This document shows, one piece after another, positions 1-8,768 of a DNA stretch of 22,790 nt; the stretch's first letter is position 1, and each line of letters begins with the position of its first letter. A program made the translations under genes and the position numbers. This stretch comes from Perkinsus chesapeaki (Eukaryota > Perkinsozoa > Perkinsida > Perkinsidae), in the NCBI GenBank assembly GCA_013115145.1, contig JAAPAO010000572.1, positions 1 through 22,790 on the forward strand, read 5' to 3'. The notes below the pieces were generated by a model, which saw only the letters and a list, made by a program, of their open reading frames with translations, was not told where the DNA came from and ran no database searches.

Positions 1-697
1 ACGGTTGCGTGAGCGCGCCGTATTACCGTACTTTGTACGGTACGGTACCGTAACGTAATTGTGCCCATCTCTACTTCAAACTGTGGCTAATACTTGAAAA
101 ATGAGTCGCTGAATTCTAGTGTGCAAGAAACTCCTTGCGTTCAAGAGTCACTGGAGTTTTTCTCGTCTTCTTCCATGTTTGGTGAATCGTTTTTGAATGG
201 AAAGTTACCATTCAATAATACGGTGACTGGTGCTTTGAGAACGCTTGAGAGCTTCAAGCGTTAGTGTCCCTAAATGGTTATGAGAACAGATAGATCCAAG
301 CTGGTCCAAACTATCCATCCTGGATGCCAGTTAGATTATCCAGATCGAGGATGATCACTGAAACTGGCTGGACTAAGACTTTTGCGGTTGTTCATTAGGA
401 GTCCTGATTCAAGACCATAAGCAACAGCGCCACTTTGCATCAAGCCAATAACCGTTACTGGCATGCAAATGAGGAGGTGCAACGCCTGCTCTGCTTACAG
501 TACGCATTACAGAGTCGCTTGGGTAAACCCCAGGATAATATGATCGTCACCATATACTCAGGCGTACCTGTGACAGGGTGTGATGGTAGATCACCTCTAT
601 AGAGATGATTCATGATTGTTGAGAAATATATTTATGGAGCATCACTGGTCGAGTACTGTATGTGCCACAACACACTCCACTGAAGTGTGTTATGTCA
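1..697. other. unassigned sequence
   Basis: No convincing gene or element is visible apart from the short open stretch at 91-264. There are small GTAC-rich inverted repeats around 24-50. The first bases resemble the sequence just after the tRNA-Ala at 21583-21595 over about a dozen bases, which may mean another copy of that flank ends here; the match is too short to be sure. Confidence 0.3.
91..264 (+). pseudogene. possible coding remnant (C-terminal fragment)
   Basis: A 57-codon open stretch follows a stop at 88-90 and ends at TAG 262-264. Its composition looks protein-like (Ser-rich stretch, then FGESFLNGK and a basic C-terminus FKR) and it is clean compared with the other frames here. There is an internal ATG but no clear start, so it could be a last exon or a fragment of a decayed gene. 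No family is recognised and no neighbour gene supports it. It may be chance. Confidence 0.2.
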
Positions 698-719
698 CTG
701 AAGTGACTTCAGTGAAGTG
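698..719. repeat. 22-nt palindromic insertion (8-nt target CTGAAGT[C])
   Basis: Geometry N1-N7, reverse complement of N1-N8, N2-N8. The inverted copy is 705-712, and TGAAGT is duplicated at 699-704 and 713-718. One mismatch: N8 is G where C is expected. A further CACTGAAGTG direct repeat lies just upstream at 678-687. Confidence 0.65.
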
Positions 720-761
720 GTAGTTCCCATTCTACAATGCGGGAGTGATCTGAAATTTAGA

Positions 762-783
762 TCCCATAATATGGGACCCATAT
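762..783. repeat. 22-nt palindromic insertion (target TCCCATAT), exact
   Basis: The inverted 8-mer ATATGGGA is at 769-776, and CCCATA is duplicated at 763-768 and 777-782. All positions fit the model. Confidence 0.8.
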
Positions 784-2164
784 CAGAAGAACTTCTCTAG
801 AGGACACTCTGTTTCAACAAAGGCTTTGTTACTCCTGGGTATTTGACGAACGCAAAGCGAGAAGAGGGAATACAGAAGCGATTCAGATAACAATGACTCA
901 ACTGCGCCAGAGACTCCCTGCCAAGGCCAAAAATGGGTAGGTAAAGGCATAGTGTAAGACATCATTCAAGTTTAGAAATTTATAGAAGAATTCAGTCGTA
1001 CGGCATATACCAAGCACAGTCGACAGTTAGAGCATGCAGAATAAAGCAATGCATATCAGTTGGACATTTCTTGAACCACTGAGAGAGGCGACATACTTTG
1101 GACTGACGACTCATTAGGAACCTTACTAAGCAACCTAACCTGCAGTGGCGGTTATACTCATATCCGTAGTGCCAACATTGATTAGCATTTCCTTGAGGTG
1201 GGGGCGGACACTCAGAACTATCAGAACAGCCTTTAGTGCAAAAGCATGGGCTTGGGTTGCTGTAAGAGTCGTGCTGACAAGATAGTTTATACGGGTTATC
1301 TAGTGCTCCATACTCCTACCGAATTGCATAATGGGAACCAGTTGTTTTCGCACGTACAATTATGCACGGAGGAATCGCTGTTCATAATACAGTGCCCAAC
1401 AGGCCGAGCATAGGGAACTGATCAAGAAATGGGCCTTCCATGGAACATATATGGATGCGAGATTCGCTCGAGTTTTGGATACTGGATCTTCATACCAAAA
1501 GGCTTAGTGATTGTGGTGGCCTCCGCGGGAAATTCCATCCTGAAGAGAAATACATTGGAAATCGAGGTCGTCGTGAATGCATACTTCTGCATATATGTTT
1601 CGTCCGCATTGATACCTAAGTTTCCAACTAAGATAAGAATGGAAACGGTTCTCATAGGGAATCTGATACTACTATCACAGCTGACATAGGCCCATAGACG
1701 AACTCTATGCGTTGTCTAGGCTATCTCAGCATTTACATTGTCCATCAAGAGATTTCCGGTTACTCAGGGTCCAGCACAAGACAGAAGCTCATAATACTAT
1801 CGCTTGTGTCTCATAAGTTGTGTGGCTACCAGACAGTGGATGTCTGGCAGCTAAACGCTAACGTACACTTCGTCACACACCACCTAAAGTTCAAACTGTC
1901 GAGCTTGCGCAACTTGCCGAAACAGTACAGAGGGGGCTCTCGCGTTCTGGGTGCCCCTGTGACAACGGGGATGTCACAGAACTGCAGATGCACTTGAGTG
2001 ATACTACTGTTATCCATTGTGCGCCTCCCGCTTCCTATCTATCCTGCGAGAATTATATGAGCCTTAAGTGGGAAGAAGACTTCGTTGGCTCCTCCATATA
2101 TGACGAACACAAGGCGAGAAGGGAAAATAGAGAAGCGGCTCAGATAACAATTACACTATTGCGC

Positions 2165-2186
2165 CTTGACATTGTCAAGTTGATAA
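2165..2186. repeat. 22-nt palindromic insertion (target CTTGACAA)
   Basis: The inverted copy TTGTCAAG is at 2172-2179, between TTGACA (2166-2171) and TTGATA (2180-2185). One mismatch in the duplicated 6-mer; N8 fits. Confidence 0.65.
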
Positions 2187-3022
2187 CAATTCCTCACCAA
2201 CATGGTAATACCAAGGCAAGAGAATCGGTGTCTGCCCATAGCATAGTGCAAGGCAGAACTCACGTTCAGAAGACGTGATAGAATGTTCTGTATTAGAAGT
2301 TTACATATACCAAGTGCAGTCCATAGTTAGAGAATAGAAAATACTGCAATGCATATTAGTTGGGCATTTCTTGAACCCCTGAGAGAGGCGAGACAACTTC
2401 GACTGACGACTCATTAAGGACATTACCAAGCAACCTAGCCTGCAGTGGCGGCTGTACAGTTCTCCGAAGCGCCAACAATATTGATTAGCATTTCCTTCAG
2501 GTGGGGGCGGACAGTCAGTATTACGCCTGCAGCTCTTAGTGCAGAAGCAATGGGTCGGGTTGGTGTAAGAATAGTGCTGACAAGACAGTTTATATGAGTT
2601 ATGGAGTCCTCTACTCTTACCCAATTGCATAAAGGGATCCAATTGTTCTTGCACGTACAATTATGTGTGATGAACTGTCTGTCTAGAATGCAGTGCCCAA
2701 TAGGTTTGTCATAGGGAACTGATCAAGAAATCTGCCTTCCATGGAATATAAGAGGCGAGAATCGCTCTAGTCAATAATGACTCTTCATACCAAAAGGCTC
2801 CGGAATTGTGCTGGCCTCCGCGGGGAATCCCTTCCTGAGAAGAAGTACGTGAAAAATCGATGTCGTCGTAGATGCATACTTTTCCATATATGTTTCATCC
2901 GCACCGATAACTAAGCTTCCAACAATAATGCAAATGGGAATGGTTCTCATATTTAATGTGATGTTAAGTGAGTAGCTCACTCGCGGAGATGCCAAAACAC
3001 TACAGAGGGTGGGGGCTTTGTG

Positions 3023-3205
3023 TTACACGAATCGTGAATTGGCAGCCCTTGTGACAACAAATGTGTCACAGAACTGCACGTGCTTACACGAATCGTGAAT
3101 TGGCAGCCCTTGTGAAAACAAATGTGTCACAGAACTGCACGTGCTTACACGAATCGTGAATTGGCAGCCCTTGTGACAACAAATGTGTCACAGAACTGCA
3201 CGTGC
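3023..3205. repeat. 61-bp tandem triplication
   Basis: Three head-to-tail units at 3023-3083, 3084-3144 and 3145-3205 start TTACACGAATCG and end GCACGTGC. By eye they differ at a single base (C to A near 3116). Near-identity shows recent amplification inside an otherwise old, degraded repeat. Each unit contains TGTGAC...GTCACA arms. A diverged single relative lies near 1940-1995. Confidence 0.85.
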
Positions 3206-3370
3206 TCTACGCAGATTATAAGCAATACTACTTCTATTTATTGTGCACCGCCCGGTTTTTCTTATCCATTCTTCGAGATTCATCTGGGTCAGCAGGCAGC
3301 CTATGGCTGGAAGTCTCAGGCTGAGCTTTCGCTGAGTCATCGAAGCGTTGACTATCTCATGATATGAGAT

Positions 3371-3403
3371 GTTCGTCATATATGAGACTCATATACGACG
3401 AAC
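3371..3403. repeat. stem-loop with one-base centre
   Basis: GTTCGTC (3371-3377) pairs with GACGAAC (3397-3403), and TATATGAG pairs with CTCATATA around a single A at 3387. The homologous site near 2095-2110 has only one arm, so the other arm was probably added here. This suggests a larger relative of the 22-nt insertions. Confidence 0.45.
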
Positions 3404-3480
3404 ATAAAGAGGAAACATAGGAGCAGCTCAGGTTACCTGAGTCGGAAACAATGACACGATGGCGCCATTAGAGTACTTCT

Positions 3481-3855
3481 TTACGAGATCAGATCGAATG
3501 ATTACGTATACCGTTACCGGACTAGATTAGGAGATCATAGTAATACCATTATTCATGTTCAGAAAGAAGCTGTGTTTTCGGCCAACGGGGAGTTCACATA
3601 TACCGGGTATGCAGACTGTACTTACAGACTGTACCGTACAGTCCATACTATGAAATCGATTTTTGTAGAATACTGTAGTGGAGTGATCGATGTTGACCGT
3701 TCTGCGCGCGATCATGGCCGGATCGATACGTATTAGCTATTAGCACGCAGGCGCATATCTCCCCCTACAGTTGCTCTTATCGGAGCCGTATTCTCTGATA
3801 GCGCCCGTTAACGCACCATAATGTGTTGCGTTCATGAGAAACACTTGCACAAGTC
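3481..3855. other. unassigned sequence
   Basis: No gene is recognised. A one-base-centre 7-bp palindrome at 3628-3642 could be a decayed member of the palindromic insertion family, but its 6-nt duplication is not preserved. Confidence 0.3.
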
Positions 3856-3933
3856 ATTGCAATGAATGCAATCAACGGACTGATGGGGGGTGACGTGACA
3901 TCATGTAAGGATGGAGCGCGGGCGCCAGCGACA
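3856..3933 (-). repeat. candidate 3' LTR (short direct repeat)
   Basis: 77 bp match 8692-8768 in the same orientation with about three differences. On the minus strand it would start TG at 3933-3932, directly after a polypurine tract, and end near TTGCA. That is an LTR-like position, but the length is far below usual LTRs. Confidence 0.5.
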
Positions 3934-3946
3934 CTCCCTCTCACCC
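3934..3946 (-). other. candidate polypurine tract
   Basis: On the minus strand the sequence is GGGTGAGAGGGAG, directly before the TG that begins the left terminal repeat. This is where an LTR element primes plus-strand synthesis. Confidence 0.5.
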
Positions 3947-4109
3947 GGAAAAGAAAGTGAATCAACGGCCGGTCATCAGCCTGATCCGATCAGGTGCTAC
4001 GTACAGTAGGTGGGATCGAGGCAGCCGGTAAATTCCGAACTGCGGTAGGAGAGATATACTTCAAGTGGTGTAGATGGATTCACGCTTAGTGGACCGACCA
4101 TTAGTTATA

Positions 4110-4537
4110 CAGTCCTCCAAATAAACTTAGAATATTTTGAAATAATATCGTTACTTCACAGCGGGAACGAGTTTAGTGCTCATTTTCGGATATGTTATGC
4201 ATATCCGTTTGGCTTTGATAAGCGTTTTCTTTTCGGGAGTAACGTTCTTAGTACGGGCCATTAAGGAACCAGAAGTGAAGAAATCACTGACAATCATGCT
4301 TTTCTGGTGACTATTCGCCCGCTTACGAAAATATTCTAAGTTAATTTGGCAATTCTGGCACGCGCAAAATTTTCGCTCGCCCATATATCAGTAACTAGGC
4401 ATGAAACGGTTACAATATTTTGACAAGTGGGTCTGAACTACCATATGCATAACATATCCGAAAATGAGCACTAAACTCGTTCCCGTTGTGAAGTAATGAT
4501 ATTATTTCAAAATATTCTAAGTTTATTTGGAGGACTG
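4110..4537. mobile_element. mariner/Tc1-type MITE with about 90-bp inverted repeats
   Basis: The element begins CAGTCCTCCAAATAAAC and ends with its reverse complement. The inverted repeats run about 90 bp (4110-4203 against 4442-4537) with few mismatches. It is flanked by TA (4108-4109 and 4538-4539). CAGT termini and a TA duplication are hallmarks of the Tc1/mariner/pogo group. The 240-bp middle has no transposase, so the element would be non-autonomous. It lies in the C-terminal integrase coding sequence, so it came after the retroelement. Confidence 0.8.
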
Positions 4538-5258
4538 TAGCAATTTCGTAGACCCGAGGGGAAACCACACGGACAATTCGACAAGGATGAAAGGGACGAC
4601 AGTACTTCCGTTGCTTGCCGAAGCGACGAACCAACCAAAGTTCGTCAACATCGGGGAGACGTCCGGAACGGAGCCGTGGCAAAGAGGGCACAGGCGTAAC
4701 CGAAACATCGGAATCGGTGACAAGATCAGCAAGCTCTTCTGGAGGACGGAAAATAGGGTCAACTGTAGGGTAAGGCCAAGCAGGGAAGGTAAACACCAAG
4801 GAATGAGGAGTTCGACCAGTTCGGCGAGTAACATCGGTGTTGAACATAGAGGTAGCTTGAGCAATGATTGTCTTGAAACTGCCGAAAGTCAAAGGGGTAA
4901 TGCGAGCGTAAGCGCTCATTGAACTCGATGTGCACGCTCAACCTTGCCATTGGACCAAGAACTCTCGACAGGAGAAGGCACCGAAGAAGCTCGCATCCAA
5001 TTTAACGTAGAGAGAAACTCAGCTGACGTAAATTGGGAGCCTCCATCATGGTAGACCCTCCGCGGAACCGTATTGAAGCACTCGAATACGGACCGCAACG
5101 AGGCGAAAGTAACTTGAGCGGTAGGCATAGATTTGGTGACACGAGTAAGAAGATAACCACTAAAGTTATCGACAAGGGTAACCCCATACAGCTCGTATTC
5201 CTTGTAAGGTCCCACAATATCCATATGAACACCTACCCAGGGGGAAAAGCACGGGGAA

Positions 5259-5280
5259 GCTCGGGGCCCGAGCCTCGGGC
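5259..5280. repeat. 22-nt palindromic insertion (target GCTCGGGC), exact
   Basis: Inverted 8-mer GCCCGAGC at 5266-5273; CTCGGG at 5260-5265 and 5274-5279. It lies in the integrase coding sequence. Confidence 0.85.
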
Positions 5281-5325
5281 CTATCAGATAAGCCAGCATC
5301 CACTGCTGCTGACATGGTAACCTTA

Positions 5326-5347
5326 CTCGTAGTCTACGAGTCGTAGA
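5326..5347. repeat. 22-nt palindromic insertion (target CTCGTAGA), exact
   Basis: Inverted 8-mer TCTACGAG at 5333-5340; TCGTAG at 5327-5332 and 5341-5346. It lies just after the integrase CPTC pair. Confidence 0.85.
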
Positions 5348-5589
5348 GCAAGTAGGACAAGAGCGAACAAAGTCACGACAAAACGCTCGCAAGGCAGGGA
5401 ATACAACGAGCTCACGGAGGCGGTCGTGTAGCGCGGGACTACCCTCATGCTGATGGAGGGCACGAGCAAGGCCAGTCAACAGCTGCTTATCATGGACCAC
5501 TAGACGCCCCTGTGCATCCCGCTCAGGCTGAACAGAGAGACTGCCAAGAAATGCAGTCAAACAGGAGTGGGTAGGTAAGGAAGGACCAA

Positions 5590-6400
5590 CATCACGAGGA
5601 ACGCAATATTTGGGGATCCGACTCAGCGGATCCGCAATATTAGAGGCACTGTCGACATGGACAACAGTGATATCCAAACGAAGAGCGGTAGCCGTTTCCC
5701 GGAGAACGCGGAGTCGGTTCTCAACAAGGGTAGCATTGAGGCCCCCAACAGCGCGCCGATGTTTCTGAAGGTTACGAGTGACCCAAGAAACCGCACTGGA
5801 ATTATCACAACAAATGGTCAAGGGCAAACGGGAGGCCCAAGAAAGGGCACGAATGTATTTCTCGACGAGCTGCAAGCCCGTAACGAGCGCGTCGAGTTCG
5901 GCCAGGTTTATATGGCGATGATCGCCCGGCTTGCGAAGGTGCGTGCCATCTTCAACAATAACAAATCCAATGCGCAAGACAGAACCATAGGCGTACTTGC
6001 TACTATCAGTAAAAAGGACCCATGGATCTGTAGGACAGTACTGGCAGGACCCATGGATCTGTAGGACAGTACTGGCATGTCCCATGCGCAGTATCGCCGG
6101 ATTCGAGGAGAGCAGCTTGCAACGCGTGGCACGCGGAAAGTTGGTGATCATCCAAAGGGGAATCCCACTGCGCGGAAGTTCCATCATGGCGGACGCATGC
6201 CAGTCGTTTCAGGGCCGAAAAAGCAGCTCTAGGCCAGCCGACAACAGGATGGTGCGCCACATATTTTCCTGCCCACTGATGAATGCCACGGCGAGTGGGG
6301 ACCTCCAAAGTGGGAACGACACCTCGACGATGCCACTGCCCACTCGAATCACACTGCAAGCCTAGCACGCGGCTAGTAAGGAGGGGCTCGGGCTCCTTAG
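5590..6400 (-). pseudogene. RT connection and RNase H region
   Basis: RNase H motifs run in order on the minus strand: FTDSSKYAYG (about 6014-5985), INLAELDAL (Glu, about 5915-5890), CCDNSSAVSW (Asp, about 5805-5775) and SNIADPLSRIP (last Asp, about 5635-5605). All four catalytic acidic residues are present. The connection upstream (GLQC, HPVVGWPRAAF) is open in a different frame; the break is the 31-bp tandem duplication at 6016-6077. Ignoring one unit makes the frame continuous. Confidence 0.75.
6016..6077. repeat. 31-bp tandem duplication
   Basis: Units 6016-6046 and 6047-6077 are identical and start GGACCCATGG. Because 31 is not a multiple of three, the duplication shifts the RNase H frame. 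It has no palindromic structure, so it is a different kind of mutation from the 22-nt motifs. Confidence 0.9.
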
Positions 6401-6422
6401 TAGGGAAGTTCCCTAAGGGAAC
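6401..6422. repeat. 22-nt palindromic insertion (target TAGGGAAC), exact
   Basis: Inverted 8-mer GTTCCCTA at 6408-6415; AGGGAA at 6402-6407 and 6416-6421. It creates a stop and shifts the frame between RT and the connection region. Confidence 0.85.
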
Positions 6423-7060
6423 CCGTTGGAGGACAAGATGTCCCGAACGTACTGCAGTAACTCCCGAGGGAGTACTATATCGTCGAGGTACTTGTCAAGC
6501 TTGCTGCGAACCGATCACAGAATACGATCGAGACATACCTCGAGGCATTTCGGAGAAATGCTGAGCCCGAAGAGCAAGCGCAACATGCGAAACCTTTCTG
6601 GGCGCTTCAAACGGAGGCGTAGACCTAGATAAAAAGTTTGTGGCTCAAAAACGCGTATTTGGAGAAACGCCTTTTTCAAATCCAGGAGGAAAAAATCTTC
6701 CGGATTGCCGGGGAAAGCACGCCAGCGCCGGAGGTGCTCGGGGCAGGCGACTGGGCCGTCGCGCAATTCGTTGGGTAGCTACGTATACGATCATTCAACC
6801 ATTTCAGATCGATGCAGGGCCGGACCGGAGTGGTGACCTTATGTTCTTGGGGTACTAAGACAAGTGGGCTGGTTGCCTGGAGGTCAGGAAGGTCAGTGGG
6901 TACCAGCCAACCTGCGGTAATCCATTCCTCAACAACCGACTGCCATTGACCGGCAAGGTGAGGAGGAAATTTCGACTCGACATTGTAACCCGGTATCATG
7001 ATGTGGCGAGACGGAACATCGTTGAGCCATTTCTGGCGAAGAATGAAATCGCTTGTCTCG
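6423..7060 (-). pseudogene. reverse transcriptase region
   Basis: Minus-strand reading gives the RT N-terminal fingers (GWLVPTDLP, then RPCIDLKWLNDRI), motif A (LLDLKKAFLQIRV), the FGL segment of motif B, and the YLDD catalytic box at about 6490-6479. The pieces lie in two frames with a shift near 6700-6760 and an in-frame TGA shortly before YLDD. Key aspartates are visible but the gene cannot make an intact enzyme. Confidence 0.75.
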
Positions 7061-7074
7061 ACATTGTCATGATT

Positions 7075-7123
7075 TGACTTTGTTCATGATGTTGTCGAGT
7101 CGACAACATCATGAACAAAGTCA
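7075..7123. repeat. 49-nt perfect palindrome, 24-bp arms and one-base centre
   Basis: Arms 7075-7098 and 7100-7123 are exact reverse complements around a single G at 7099. An imperfect forward copy of the right arm (CGACATTGTCATGA) lies just upstream at 7060-7073, giving a forward-inverted-forward order like the 22-nt motifs but longer. It disrupts the protease-RT junction. Confidence 0.85.
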
Positions 7124-7720
7124 TACCCACGAAGGCTCCCGATTTCGAGGGAAAGAGTCACAAACTTGAACCCCAACGGCCTGGGGCGGTTGGGGAGGGG
7201 ACAACGACAAACACACAGGCCGGGCCTGCGGAAGAGCAGAAAAATCCCGATGCAAAGGAAACGAATAGAATGGATGGCCATCGGAAGTAAAGGAGAGGGT
7301 AACTCCCCCATGGGCCCGAATGAAATCGAGCCCAAGTAGGCCACTAAGCCGTAGACCCGACACCAGGGGAAATGAGGACGCGATTCCCCAACGGGGTAAG
7401 GTAACACCGAGTATGTCTAATTGACCTGCGCAAAGCTGTACTGGCAGTTTGCCGGAAATGCCTTGTAGGCTGGAAAAGTGGCCATCAGAACGATCGGCAG
7501 ACGCGGTCGCTGTTGACGCGTCGAAGGTGCTCAGGGAGCAGCCGGAGTCTAAGAGAAAAAGACGGGTATCAACATCCTCAATTACAACTAACGGGCTCAC
7601 CTTAGACGGACGACTCGCCTTGGAGCAAACATTGGCCTTATGGCCACCTTCCCCACATTTGAAGCAGACCACCGGGCTACTGCTATCGCCTTGGAGTACA
7701 GACTGCATCAAAGAGAGTAA
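7121..7720 (-). pseudogene. gag zinc knuckle and aspartic protease region
   Basis: This 196-codon open frame begins just before a CCHC zinc knuckle, C-F-K-C-GEGG-H-KANV-C, the nucleic-acid-binding signature of retroelement Gag. About 35 residues later, LFLLDSGCS is the protease active site (DSG), and LSGLLGLDFIRAHG fits the later hydrophobic-hydrophobic-Gly element of retropepsins. The frame runs on upstream through a Gly/Lys/Arg-rich linker until broken near 7816-7837. The frame stays open to 7121, then reaches the large palindrome. Confidence 0.75.
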
Positions 7721-8672
7721 CTGATGAGCGGGTGAACTGCGCCCGTGACGACCTTTACCGCGGCCTTTCCCCTTTCCACCAGAAGAGAAACCACCAAGGC
7801 CGGGACCTTGGTGGCGAGTATACTATACTCGGTATAGGGGCCATGACGATGGGTAGTAGTCGATGAAGGGGTGGAATGAGCAACCATGCTCATCTCAGTA
7901 GGATCGTCATGCTCATCCTCAAACAAAGGACGGCAAATTTCGATACTCTCTACTAGAGTGATACGGCCATCAGGATGTTGAGACGGAACTTGTGAGAAGG
8001 CGTGCTTAACTTGGGCAGTCTTAGGAAGAGAGCTCCAGAGAATACTGGCGGCCACACAATCTCTGTCACGAGAGGTCAAGAACGGCCAATCTAGCTCAAG
8101 ACCACTCCGCGATACGGCTAGCAACATCGTCAATTTGAGTAGCACCAACCTCAAACTGTAATATGCGAAGTTTGCGGACAGCTTGGCTAGGTGTAAGCCC
8201 AAAAGCCTTGTCTAATGCAGACCAAATCTCCGTAACACGCCATCGCGGGGGTTTGCATGGTAGTCGACAATGCGAGCAGCATTATCAGTCAGAAATGCCC
8301 GGAGCTTATTCAGAGTTGTGGGCCACGTCCAACGTTTAACAGCGGCAAACGCGGTAAGTCTCCGCTTCCATTCAGTGAGGCTAATATCACGCTTGTTGCC
8401 GCTAAAGCGCTCAAGCTGTAGGGCCTTATCAGAGTTATCACGCTCGGCAATTGCATCTTCTGCGGCGCCTGCAGCCGCAAGGACACCACCTCCACCTGGA
8501 GGATCCTGCACACCGGCAGGGTCCGGGGGTCAGCTCCCACTGGGGGGAGTTCTGGAGGATCAACAACCTCATCAACCTCACCAGCCATAAAGGCATAAGC
8601 AACCTGGGGTCTGGCTACCATGTCGTCGGCATCGCCGGGGAACCCGAAATCCCCGATTGACGAACTTGACAT
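7721..8672 (-). pseudogene. gag region of the retroelement
   Basis: The start is probably ATG at 8672, only about 20 nt inside the right terminal repeat. The first about 55 codons are acidic and Pro-rich. The next coding-like stretch, in another frame (8511 down to 8212), contains LERFSGNKRDISLTEWKRRLTAF, typical of the conserved Gag region around a W-L core. A third frame follows from about 8200. At least two frameshifts occur, plus the palindromic insertion at 7816-7837. No known Gag family is assigned beyond the retrotransposon type. Confidence 0.6.
7816..7837. repeat. 22-nt palindromic insertion (target GAGTATAG)
   Basis: Inverted 8-mer CTATACTC at 7823-7830 between AGTATA and GGTATA (one mismatch). 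It lies in gag and shifts the frame before the zinc knuckle. Confidence 0.7.
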
Positions 8673-8691
8673 GAGGCGGAATATGGATAAG

Positions 8692-8768
8692 ATTGCAATG
8701 AATGCAATGAACGGACTGATGGGGGGTGACGTGACATCATCTAAGGATGGAGCGCGCGCGCCAGCGAC
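8692..8768 (-). repeat. candidate 5' LTR (short direct repeat)
   Basis: Partner of 3856-3932. Its outer end meets the transposase-like relic at about 8769, which fits an element boundary. Its inner end is only about 20 nt from the gag start, leaving almost no room for a primer-binding site. Confidence 0.5.

Larger units (their letters stand above)
780..3480. repeat. imperfect tandem repeat, unit about 1.25 kb
   Basis: Three segments align in the same orientation. GACGAACgCAAaGCGAG near 843 recurs near 2102 and, shortened, near 3397. The long block from about 1010 (CAGTTAGAG, then CTGACGACTCATTA, then GCAGTGGCGG, then GGTGGGGGCGGAC) recurs from about 2318. The stretch with TGTCACAGAACTGCA near 1975 recurs near 3190. 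Identity by eye is moderate with many indels, so the duplication is old. The third unit is truncated after about 3480. No frame stays open across copies; the function is unknown and it may be a degraded repetitive element. Confidence 0.6.
4061..5589 (-). pseudogene. integrase region of the retroelement
   Basis: DDE (rve) integrase core. MDIVGPY (about 5225-5205) gives the first Asp, HDGGSQFTS (about 5050-5025) the second Asp, and NGKVERAH (about 4955-4930) the Glu. An upstream CPTC pair fits the N-terminal zinc domain. The C-terminal part (basic, then PRVYEIA) is cut by the MITE at 4110-4537. The same tail resumes on the other side, in another frame, as NGRSTKRESIY and stops at 4061-4063. Two palindromic insertions (5259-5280, 5326-5347) and a frame change near 4916 add further breaks. 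Confidence 0.75.
3856..8768 (-). mobile_element. decayed Ty3/gypsy-type LTR retrotransposon
   Basis: Read on the minus strand the order is gag, CCHC zinc knuckle, aspartic protease, reverse transcriptase, RNase H, integrase, which is the Ty3/gypsy order. The ends are 77-bp direct repeats (3856-3932 and 8692-8768), preceded at the 3' end by a purine-rich tract. The coding frame is broken by many indels, at least one in-frame stop, a 31-bp tandem duplication, four 22-nt palindromic insertions, a 49-nt palindrome and a MITE, so the copy is dead. The right end abuts a transposase relic, suggesting insertion into an older element. Very short terminal repeats and the absence of an obvious target duplication or tRNA primer site are unusual. 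Confidence 0.8.

Noticed and set aside
816-830. 7-1-7 palindrome AACAAAG-G-CTTTGTT
   Set aside because: Has the hairpin but not the 6-nt duplication on either strand, so it is not counted among the 16.
3628-3642. 7-1-7 palindrome ACTGTAC-C-GTACAGT
   Set aside because: The neighbouring 6-mer only partly matches the rule; it could be a decayed case but cannot be claimed.
3980-3994. 7-1-7 palindrome CCTGATC-C-GATCAGG
   Set aside because: On the minus strand five of six duplicated bases fit but N8 does not; left out as uncertain.
5605-5632. GGATCC...GGATCC repeat as a palindromic insertion
   Set aside because: The conserved RNase H ending (ADPLSRIP) reads straight through it, so nothing was inserted.
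3856-8768. 5-bp target duplication around the retroelement
   Set aside because: Bases outside the two terminal repeats were compared and do not match.
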